A stretch of DNA of 64,000 nt, taken from Mycobacterium sp. 852013-50091_SCH5140682. Lineage in GTDB: Bacteria; Actinomycetota; Actinomycetes; Mycobacteriales; Mycobacteriaceae. The notes beneath the pieces were generated by a model. It saw only the letters and a list, made by a program, of their open reading frames with translations. It was not told the DNA's origin and made no database searches. How positions within the stretch are numbered: the first letter of the stretch is position 1; each line of letters starts with the position of its first letter. The DNA is taken from positions 62,001 through 126,000 of the forward strand of contig NZ_LZTB01000126.1 of assembly GCF_001665685.1 (NCBI RefSeq), given 5' to 3'. The translations under genes were made by a program, and so were the position numbers. This document shows positions 34,178-41,159 of this stretch, in pieces.

Positions 34178-35263
34178 GTGACTATTTCCCAGCGCAGGGA
34201 GCGGCTGCGGCGCCGGCTGGAAGCAGCCGATCTACCCGCCATGCTGGTGACAGACCTGGTCAATGTGCATTATCTGTCCGGGTTCACCGGGTCCAATGCG
34301 GCTCTGCTGGTGCGCGTCGACGACGAAACGCCGGTGCTGGCCACCGATGGCCGCTACCGCACGCAAGCCGCTGCGCAGTGCCCGGACGCAGAGGTGATCA
34401 TCGAACGGGCGTGTGCGCCGTGCCTGGCCCGGCGGGCGGCCTCCGACGGCGTGCGCAGACTCGGCTTCGAGAGCCACGTGGTGACCGTCGACGCGTACAC
34501 CGCGCTGAGCAAGGCCGCCGGCGACGGCATCGAGTTGGTTCGGGCGCCCGGCACGGTCGAAGCCTTGCGGGAGATCAAGGACGCCGGTGAGATCGCCATC
34601 CTGCGACTGGCCTGCGAGGCGGCCGACGCGGCACTGACCGATCTGGTGACCCGCGGCGGGCTTCGGCCCGGTCGCACCGAGCGTCAGGTGCGCAACGACC
34701 TGGAGTCGCTGATGCTCGAGCACGGCGCCGACGGCCCGTCGTTCGAGACGATCGTCGCGACCGGGGCCAATTCGGCGATACCGCATCACCGGCCGACCGA
34801 CGCCGTGCTGGCCTCCGGTGACTTCGTCAAGATCGACTTCGGTGCGCTGGTCGCGGGCTACCACTCCGACACCACCCGCACCTTCGTGCTCGGCCAGGCC
34901 GCCCAGTGGCAGCGCGACATCTACGAGCTGGTGGCGACCGCCCAGGAGGCCGGTTGTGATGCGCTGGCACCGGGGGTGTCGCTCAGCGCGGTCGACGCGG
35001 CTTCGCGGCAGGTGATCGCCGACGCCGGGTACGCCGAGAACTTCGGCCACGGCCTCGGGCATGGCGTCGGATTGCAGATCCACGAAGCGCCCGGAATCAA
35101 CGCCACGGCCGCCGGTACACTGCTTGCTGGCGCTGCGGTGACCGTTGAGCCAGGTGTCTACCTTCCCGATCGCGGCGGGGTCCGTATCGAGGACACCCTG
35201 GTCGTCGGAGAAACGGCACCCGAACTGCTTAGCCGGTTCCCCAAAGAACTGGCCATCCTGTGA
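34178..35263 (+). CDS. pepQ: M24-family aminopeptidase (Xaa-Pro dipeptidase-like)
   Basis: A 361-residue creatinase/aminopeptidase P-fold enzyme. The N-terminal half is the creatinase-like domain. The metal site is visible as Asp in IDFGALVAGYHSDTTRTF, His in FGHGLGHGVG, and two Glu residues in VTVEPGVYLP and GVRIEDTLVV. It releases N-terminal residues next to proline. The start is GTG. In M. tuberculosis the counterpart Rv2535c is called PepQ. The efp gene follows after 26 bases, so the two are probably co-transcribed. Confidence 0.92.
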   Translation: MTISQRRERLRRRLEAADLPAMLVTDLVNVHYLSGFTGSNAALLVRVDDETPVLATDGRYRTQAAAQCPDAEVIIERACAPCLARRAASDGVRRLGFESHVVTVDAYTALSKAAGDGIELVRAPGTVEALREIKDAGEIAILRLACEAADAALTDLVTRGGLRPGRTERQVRNDLESLMLEHGADGPSFETIVATGANSAIPHHRPTDAVLASGDFVKIDFGALVAGYHSDTTRTFVLGQAAQWQRDIYELVATAQEAGCDALAPGVSLSAVDAASRQVIADAGYAENFGHGLGHGVGLQIHEAPGINATAAGTLLAGAAVTVEPGVYLPDRGGVRIEDTLVVGETAPELLSRFPKELAIL

Positions 35264-35289
35264 ACTGAAAGCTAGGAGCTACCCGAACC

Positions 35290-35853
35290 ATGGCATCGAC
35301 TGCCGACTTCAAGAATGGGCTCGTCCTGCAGATCGACGGCCAGCTGTGGCAGATCGTCGAATTCCAGCACGTCAAGCCGGGTAAGGGCCCGGCCTTCGTG
35401 CGGACGAAGCTGAAGAACGTGGTGTCCGGCAAGGTGGTCGACAAGACCTACAACGCCGGCGTGAAGGTGGAGACCGCCACCGTCGACCGTCGCGACGCCA
35501 CCTATCTGTACCGCGACGGCAACGACTTCGTGTTCATGGACGCCGAGGATTTCGAGCAGCATCCGCTGCCCGAGGCTCTGGTCGACCGTGCCGCCGGCTT
35601 CCTGCTCGAGAGCATGCCCGTGCAGATCGCCTTCCACGACGGCGCTCCGCTGTACCTGGAGCTTCCGGTGTCGGTCGAGCTCGTCGTCGCGCACACCGAG
35701 CCCGGTCTGCAGGGCGACCGCTCCAGCGCAGGCACCAAGCCCGCCACCATGGAGACCGGCGCCGAGATCCAGGTGCCGCTGTTCATCAACACCGGCGACA
35801 AGCTCAAGGTCGACACCCGTGACGGCAGCTACCTCGGCCGGGTGAATGCCTAG
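35290..35853 (+). CDS. efp: Elongation factor P
   Basis: A 187-residue EF-P that relieves ribosome stalling at polyproline. Domain I begins ASTADFKNGLVLQIDGQLW, and the loop LKPGKGPAFVRT (here VKPGKGPAFV) carries the modifiable Lys near residue 34. OB domains II and III follow to DTRDGSYLGRVNA, the normal end. A GAGCT-rich weak ribosome site precedes the ATG. Its last codons and stop are duplicated downstream in the repeat leading to nusB. Confidence 0.97.
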   Translation: MASTADFKNGLVLQIDGQLWQIVEFQHVKPGKGPAFVRTKLKNVVSGKVVDKTYNAGVKVETATVDRRDATYLYRDGNDFVFMDAEDFEQHPLPEALVDRAAGFLLESMPVQIAFHDGAPLYLELPVSVELVVAHTEPGLQGDRSSAGTKPATMETGAEIQVPLFINTGDKLKVDTRDGSYLGRVNA

Positions 35854-35906
35854 CTCGGCGAGCGGAGCGACGGGAATGGCTAGCCGGGGCGAGCGGAGCG
35901 CGGGGA
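35846..35906 (+). repeat. MIRU-like tandem duplication between efp and nusB
   Basis: Two units of 30 and 31 bases (35846-35875 and 35876-35906) share ATGnCTAGC and GGCGAGCGGAGCG cores. They cover the efp stop and run to the nusB start, which itself reads ATGGCTGACC as though a third unit began. The GCGGGGA of the second unit supplies the nusB ribosome site. Confidence 0.85.
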
Positions 35907-36386
35907 ATGGCTGACCGTCGTGGTGACCGCGGCCGTCACCAGGCCCGCAAGCGCGCCGTGGACGTGCTGTTCGAGGCGGAGGCCCGGGGGCTGACGCCGG
36001 AGGCGGTGGCCGACGGCCGCATCGCGCTGGCCGAGGACGACCCCGAGGTGTCGGCGCTCAACCCCTACACCGTGACCGTCGCGCGCGGCGTGACCGAACA
36101 CGCGGCTCACATCGACGACTTGATCTCTGCGCACCTGCAGGGGTGGACGCTGGAACGGCTGCCCGCCGTGGACCGTTCGATCCTGCGGGTGGCGGTATGG
36201 GAGCTGCTCCACGCCGAGGATGTGCCGGAACCGGTCGCCGTCGACGAGGCCGTGGAGCTGGCCAAGGAGCTCTCCACCGACGAGTCACCCGGGTTCGTCA
36301 ACGGCGTGCTCGGCCAGGTGATGTTGGTGACTCCGCAGATCCGGGCCGCCGCACAGGCTGTCCGTGGCGGCACCCAGGACGGTTAG
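35907..36386 (+). CDS. nusB: Transcription antitermination factor NusB
   Basis: A 159-residue all-helical protein that joins NusE/S10 on boxA of rRNA transcripts. Conserved segments: GRHQARKRAVDVLFEAEARG, the ERLPAVDRSILRVAVWELL core and FVNGVLGQV. Length is normal. The ATG directly follows a repeat unit whose GCGGGGA serves as ribosome site. A long GC palindrome follows 33 bases after the stop. Confidence 0.95.
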   Translation: MADRRGDRGRHQARKRAVDVLFEAEARGLTPEAVADGRIALAEDDPEVSALNPYTVTVARGVTEHAAHIDDLISAHLQGWTLERLPAVDRSILRVAVWELLHAEDVPEPVAVDEAVELAKELSTDESPGFVNGVLGQVMLVTPQIRAAAQAVRGGTQDG

Positions 36387-36418
36387 GGCGGGGTTCCCGA
36401 GTAACCGCACCCCAGCAC

Positions 36419-36481
36419 CGCGAGCGTGCGTGTCTGCCGGCCAACGCGCCGTTGATCGTCGGCATTCCGCGCACGCTCGCG
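36419..36481. terminator. 12-bp perfect palindrome, repeat family B (after nusB)
   Basis: CGCGAGCGTGCG at 36419-36430 pairs perfectly with CGCACGCTCGCG at 36470-36481. The left arm continues into TGTCTG, and the same CGCGAGCGTGCGTGTCTG stretch occurs between carA and carB. Position just after nusB suggests a terminator, though no U-tract follows. Confidence 0.65.
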
Positions 36482-36596
36482 TCGCCGTTGCTCGGGTCTT
36501 TCCAGTTCTCGGACAATGGTTTTCGCGAACTGGGACAGTGTCGCCCCGCACCTCGATCGTGAGAACGCCGTCGTAACCGTCTGATCCGGCGTGACG

Positions 36597-36893
36597 CTAT
36601 CCCGGAGGCAACACCGGAGGTCGGCACACATTCGCGACCGGATCCCACCACCAGCCGTTGTCACACCCCAGTGGCGTGGTGCCGATCGCGGGCCGGCACG
36701 TGTTGGCCACGGGATCCCACCAGCCGTCCGGGCAGTTCGGCACTAGCGGCGCCTGGCAACTGTTGGACACAGGATCCCACCACGAGCCGTTGTCGCAGTC
36801 TGCTCGGCTTACGGCCGGCGTGACCGCCGCGGTGAATGCCATCGGAACGAACGCCGCCACGGCGATCACGGCCGCGCGCTGCAGTGTCTTCAC
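36597..36893 (-). CDS. Small secreted protein with three Cys/Trp repeats
   Basis: A 98-residue protein. Residues 1-31 are a signal peptide (MKTLQRAAVIAVAAF core, cleavage likely after VSRA). The mature part is three copies of a 20-residue module with consensus C-x-x-G-W/S-W-W-D-P-V-x-N-x-C, separated by Pro-rich linkers. Each module has two Cys, likely one disulfide. The pattern resembles small chitin-binding-like or cell-surface modules, but no family is assigned. It stands alone between nusB and the GntR gene on the opposite strand. Confidence 0.8.
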   Translation of the reverse strand: MKTLQRAAVIAVAAFVPMAFTAAVTPAVSRADCDNGSWWDPVSNSCQAPLVPNCPDGWWDPVANTCRPAIGTTPLGCDNGWWWDPVANVCRPPVLPPG

Positions 36894-37124
36894 GGTGCCC
36901 TCCCTGGACCGTTGTTCAGTGCATCTGTTGTCACCATAAGCGGTGCATCCGCGTTTCGATCAGCGCGATTGTAAATTCTCGACTTGCGACAGGTGGCGCA
37001 ATACCGTCCCCGCACGCGGTTTGACCAGGTGTGGGAGTCGTTGCAGCGGCGCAATCAGTTAACCTGCGTCAGCACCGGATTCGTCGCGCTGCACAGGCCT
37101 GATGAGCGCCCTTACCGTGTTTGC

Positions 37125-37880
37125 GTGTCGCAGCCCGAAGCACATCCCGGCCCGGTGCCCATCCGGCGTCCCCGCGCCGACCAGGCGCGTCAGGTGGCCG
37201 ACGTGCTGCGCCATCAGATCTACGACGGGGCCTACGCGGGCGGCCTGCCCACCGAGGCGGAACTGGCGGGGGAGTTCTTCGTGTCCCGCAACACGGTGCG
37301 CGAAGCGCTCTCCGTGCTCAAGAACGAGGGGTTGATCGACCGCGGCACCAAGGTCGGCACCCATGTGGCGGTCCGCAAGTACGACCACGGCCTCGACGCA
37401 CTCGTCGGACTCAAAGAGACGTTCAAGGACTACGGCGAGGTCCGCAACGAGGTCCGGGCGGTGCTGAACCTGGCGGCCCCGCCCGCCGTCGCGCGCAAGC
37501 TGGCATTGGAACCCGGCGCGCAAGTGGTCTATATCGAACGACTGCGGTACCTCGGCGAACTGCCCGTATCCCTGGATCTGACATACCTGGTCCCCGATAT
37601 CGGGGAGCAGGTGATCGGCTATCCGCTGGAGACCAACGACGTGTTCTCCCTCATCGAGCAGGTCAGCGGGCAGCGGCTGGGCGGGGCAACCTTTGCGCTG
37701 GAAGCGGTTTCGGCCGATCCGCACTCGGCGGCCACCCTGCAGGTGCCTGCCGGGTCGGCGTTGCTCATGGCCGAACGGCTCACCAGCCTGGACGACGGCA
37801 GGCCCGTCGACCTCGAATACATCCGGATGCGCGGTGACCGAATCACCATGCGCGGCAACCTTATGAGGAGCGATACATGA
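37125..37880 (+). CDS. GntR-family (HutC/UTRA) transcriptional regulator
   Basis: A 251-residue regulator. The winged helix (about residues 15-80) contains LPTEAELAGEFFVSRNTVREALSVL-like sequence; the remainder is a UTRA effector domain with VYIERLRYLGELPVSLDLTYL. The GTG at 37125 is preferred to earlier in-frame codons, which precede any conserved residue. Its stop overlaps the ferredoxin start by four bases, so the regulator is the first cistron of the ABC/flavoprotein cluster and presumably senses its substrate. Confidence 0.9.
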   Translation: MSQPEAHPGPVPIRRPRADQARQVADVLRHQIYDGAYAGGLPTEAELAGEFFVSRNTVREALSVLKNEGLIDRGTKVGTHVAVRKYDHGLDALVGLKETFKDYGEVRNEVRAVLNLAAPPAVARKLALEPGAQVVYIERLRYLGELPVSLDLTYLVPDIGEQVIGYPLETNDVFSLIEQVSGQRLGGATFALEAVSADPHSAATLQVPAGSALLMAERLTSLDDGRPVDLEYIRMRGDRITMRGNLMRSDT

Positions 37881-38104
37881 CGCTGGTCAATCAGCGCGCC
37901 GATGTCCCGGTGACGATCGACGAGTCGCTGTGTATCGAGGGCTGCACTTTGTGCGTCGACGTCTGTCCTCTTGACGCACTGGCCATCAACCCCGCCAACG
38001 GCAAGGCGTACATGCACGTCGACGAGTGCTGGTACTGCGGGCCGTGCGCCGCCCGCTGTCCCACCGGCGCCGTCCACATCAACATGCCCTACCTGATCCG
38101 TTAG
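37877..38104 (+). CDS. Two-[4Fe-4S] ferredoxin, AprB-like
   Basis: A 75-residue ferredoxin. Cys 19, 23, 26 and 30 (CIEGCTLCVDVCP, unusual C-x3-C-x2-C-x3-C spacing) and Cys 51, 54, 57 and 61 (CWYCGPCAARCP) would bind two clusters. The first-site spacing and the Trp-containing second site recall the small subunit of adenylylsulfate reductase more than ordinary bacterial ferredoxins. It is translationally coupled to the GntR regulator and lies upstream of an ABC importer and an AprA-like flavoprotein, to which it probably passes electrons. Confidence 0.9.
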   Translation: MTLVNQRADVPVTIDESLCIEGCTLCVDVCPLDALAINPANGKAYMHVDECWYCGPCAARCPTGAVHINMPYLIR

Positions 38105-38114
38105 AGGGACCCCC

Positions 38115-39532
38115 GTGAAAACAGCCCTGATCGCCCTTGCCGTCGGCGTCACGCTCGCCTCGGCCGGTTGCTCGCTGGATTCGGCGACGAAGTCGGCCAA
38201 CACCGTCGACGTCGTCGTCGGCTACCAGTCCAAGACCATCAACACCGTCACGGCCGGAACGCTGCTGCGCGCCCAGGGCTACCTGGAACGACGACTGGCC
38301 GACATCACCACCCGCACCGGCACCAAGTACAACGTGACCTGGCAGGATTACGACACCGGCGCACCCATCACCGCGCAGATGGTGGCCGAGAAGATCGACA
38401 TCGGTTCGATGGGCGACTACCCGATGCTGATCAACGGCTCGAAGACGCAGGCCAACGAACGCGCCAAGACCGAGATCGTCTCCGTCACGGGTACAACCCG
38501 AAGGGCGGGCTGAACATGGTTGTGGTGGCGCCGAATTCACCGGCGCAGACGCTGGCCGACCTGGCAGGCAAGAAGGTGTCGGCCAGCGTCGGCTCCGCCG
38601 GGCACGGCATGCTGGTGCAGGCGCTCGGCAAGGACGGTATCGATCCCCGGACCGGGGTCGAGGTGCTCAACCAGCAGCCGCAAGTCGGCGCGTCGTCGCT
38701 GGAATCCGGTCAGGTCCAAGCTCTTTCGCAGTTCGTCGCATGGCCCGGCCTGCTGGTGCAGCAGGGCAAGGCGCGATTGCTCTACGACGGCGCGGAGTTG
38801 AACTACCCGACCCTGCACGGCGTGGTGGTGCGACGCGCGTACGCCACCGAGCATCCGGAGGTGCTCGACGCGTTTCTGCAAGCCCAGCTCGACGCGACCG
38901 ACTTCGTCAACTCAAAACCGTTGGAGGCGGCCAAGATCGTGGCCGACGGCAGCGGATTGCCGCAGGAGGTGGTCTACCTCTACAACGGGCCGGGCGGCAC
39001 GTCGTTCGACACCACGCTCAAACCGTCACTCGTGGAAGCGCTCAAAGGCGATGTGCCGTACCTGAAATCGATCGGCACGTTCGCCGACCTCGACGTCGCC
39101 GGTTTCGTACAGGATGCACCGCTGCGGGCCGCGTACGCCGCCCGCGGCAAGGACTACGACGCTGCGGTGAAGTCGACGGCGAACCCGTCGCTGTTGCGTG
39201 GCACCGACACCCTGTGCCAGACCGCCGTCGACAACCCGGCGACGGCCAGTGAGCTGTGGCTGGACGGTGCAGACAGCACGACGGCGTCGGCCAGCCCGAC
39301 CTGCCTGCTCAAGGCGATCCGCGACGCCCAGGCGCGCGGCGCGAAGGTCCGCGCCGCGTATGTCCCGGACGCCGAACTGGGCACCCGCTGGTTCGCCGAC
39401 AAGGCAGTGTGGATCCATGACGGCGCCAACTACCTGCCGTTCGGGACCGCTTCGGGCGCACAGCGTTACGCCCATGCGCACCCAGGCAGCACCGTCGTCG
39501 ACTACCAACAGGCGTTGGCAGGTGCGGTATGA
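38115..39532 (+). pseudogene. ABC-transporter substrate-binding lipoprotein, frameshifted
   Basis: A NitT/TauT (SsuA)-type binding protein split by a one-base deletion. From 38115 the frame encodes a lipoprotein signal (lipobox SAGC near residue 19), then VVVGYQSKTINTVTAGTLLR and DIGSMGDYPML, ending prematurely at 38513. Homology continues in another frame from GYNPKGGLNM; restoring one G in the GGG at 38489-38491 joins the two into about 472 residues. The last 110 residues (from about 39205) look like a NosL-type domain with two Cys and PFGTASGAQRYAHAHPG. The permease start overlaps the stop. It may be a real mutation or a sequencing error; the downstream genes look intact. Confidence 0.85.
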
Positions 39533-40392
39533 CCACCACCGACGCCGTTCCCGTCTCGGGCGTTTCGGCACCCGCGGGCGCTAGCCCCGCGGCAACCACT
39601 CGCCGCACCGCTTCCCCGTGGCCACACCGCCTGGTGCGGGTGGCATCGGTGCTCGCCGCCATCGGGCTATGGCAGGTGCTCACGGCCAACCACGTGCGTG
39701 CCGGGCTACGGTTCGACACCCTGCCGACCGTCACCGAGATCGCGGCTGCGTTGGCGCACCGGGTGGCGGCCCACGAGTACTGGCTGGACCTCGGCCAATC
39801 GCTGATCCGGATCCTCACCGGGTTCGGGCTGGCCGCGGTCGTCGGGGTGATCACCGGCATCCTGCTGGGCCGCTCGACGCTGTTCGCTGATGTCCTGGGC
39901 CCGCTGACCGAACTGGCCCGGCCGATTCCGGCCATCGCGATGGTCCCGGTGGCCATCCTGCTGTTCCCCAGCGACGAGGCCGGAATCGTGTTCATCACGT
40001 TTCTGGCGGCGTACTTCCCGATCATGGTCAGCGTGCGGCACGCGGTGCGTGCACTGCCGACGATCTGGGAGGACTCGGTGCGCACCCTCGGAGGTGGGCG
40101 CCTCGACGTGCTGCGTCTCGTCGTGCTGCCGGGCATCCTGCCCGGCCTGTTCGGCGGGCTCTCGGTGGGCATGGGTGTCGCGTGGATCTGCGTGATCTCG
40201 GCTGAAATGATCTCGGGCCGGCTCGGTGTCGGCTACCGCACGTGGCAGGCGTACACCGTGCTGAACTATCCCGACGTGTTCGTCGGCATCATCACCATCG
40301 GCGTGCTGGGTTTCGGTACCGCAGCCGCGGTGGAGCTGATCGGTCGCCGCGCCACCCGCTGGCTGCCCCGCGCTGAGGAGGCAAACCGGTGA
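39529..40392 (+). CDS. ABC-transporter permease (NitT/TauT type)
   Basis: A 287-residue inner-membrane permease with six hydrophobic helices and the cytoplasmic EAA loop EDSVRTLGGGRLDVLRLVVLP, which docks the ATPase. It belongs to the nitrate/sulfonate/taurine importer family; the substrate cannot be told from sequence. The first 30 residues are Ser/Thr/Pro-rich and hydrophilic. Its ATG overlaps the stop of the binding-protein frame and its own stop overlaps the ATPase GTG, so the three are coupled. Confidence 0.92.
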   Translation: MTTTDAVPVSGVSAPAGASPAATTRRTASPWPHRLVRVASVLAAIGLWQVLTANHVRAGLRFDTLPTVTEIAAALAHRVAAHEYWLDLGQSLIRILTGFGLAAVVGVITGILLGRSTLFADVLGPLTELARPIPAIAMVPVAILLFPSDEAGIVFITFLAAYFPIMVSVRHAVRALPTIWEDSVRTLGGGRLDVLRLVVLPGILPGLFGGLSVGMGVAWICVISAEMISGRLGVGYRTWQAYTVLNYPDVFVGIITIGVLGFGTAAAVELIGRRATRWLPRAEEANR

Positions 40393-41159
40393 GTGCTCCA
40401 GCGGTGACTGCCGGTATGCGCCTGGAGCTCGACGCGATCACGTTGTCCTACACCGGAACCCCGGTGATCGACGGGCTGAGCCTGACCGTGCGGCCCGGCG
40501 AGATCCTGGTGCTCACCGGGCCGTCGGGCTGCGGCAAGTCGACGCTGCTGCGCGCGTTGACCGGGCTGCTGCGTCCCGACGCGGGCCGGGTGCTGGCCGA
40601 CGACGTGCCGGTCACCACCACCTCGCGGGATCGCGGCATGGTGTTTCAGGACAGCGCCCTGCTGCCGTGGCGCACCGTGCGGTCCAACATCGAACTCGCG
40701 CTGCAACTCCGCGGCGAGCCGCGCAATGGCCGCCGCGGTGAGCCCAAGGCCGGGCGGCGCGCCCGCGCCGAGCGGTGGATCGACGAGGTGGGGCTGGGCG
40801 GGTTCGCCGACTTCCTGCCCAAGAGCCTGTCCGGCGGCATGCGCCAACGGGTCCAGCTGGCACGCGGCCTGGCCGGCGCGCCTCGCGCGGTGATGATGGA
40901 CGAACCGTTCGCCGCGCTGGACACCCAGACCCGGGCCGCCATGCAGCGGTTGCTGATCGACACCTGGCGGGCCCACCCGACCACGATCGTCTTCGTCACC
41001 CACGACGTCGACGAGGCCTTGACGCTGGGGGACCGGGTCGCCGTGCTCGGCCGCGCCGGCCAACCGCTGCGCGCGTTGCTCGAGGTGCCAGAACCCCGCA
41101 CCGACACTCAACGATCGGCGTTGCGCGCCGAGATCATCGCCGCACTGGAGCAATCATGA
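40389..41159 (+). CDS. ABC-transporter ATP-binding protein (NitT/TauT type)
   Basis: A 256-residue ATPase. Walker A GPSGCGKST lies near residues 41-49, the Q-loop in VFQDSALLPWR, the signature in LSGGMRQRVQLARGL, Walker B in AVMMDEPFA, and the H-loop in FVTHDVDEAL. A basic Gly/Arg insert (GEPRNGRRGEPKAGRR) between Q-loop and signature is longer than usual. The GTG at 40389 overlaps the permease stop. Confidence 0.93.
   Translation: MSAPAVTAGMRLELDAITLSYTGTPVIDGLSLTVRPGEILVLTGPSGCGKSTLLRALTGLLRPDAGRVLADDVPVTTTSRDRGMVFQDSALLPWRTVRSNIELALQLRGEPRNGRRGEPKAGRRARAERWIDEVGLGGFADFLPKSLSGGMRQRVQLARGLAGAPRAVMMDEPFAALDTQTRAAMQRLLIDTWRAHPTTIVFVTHDVDEALTLGDRVAVLGRAGQPLRALLEVPEPRTDTQRSALRAEIIAALEQS

Noticed and set aside
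38480..38520. Programmed ribosomal frameshift in the binding-protein gene
   Set aside because: No slippery heptamer, downstream pseudoknot or internal ribosome site is visible, and binding-protein genes do not normally use frameshifting. A one-base deletion or sequencing error is simpler.
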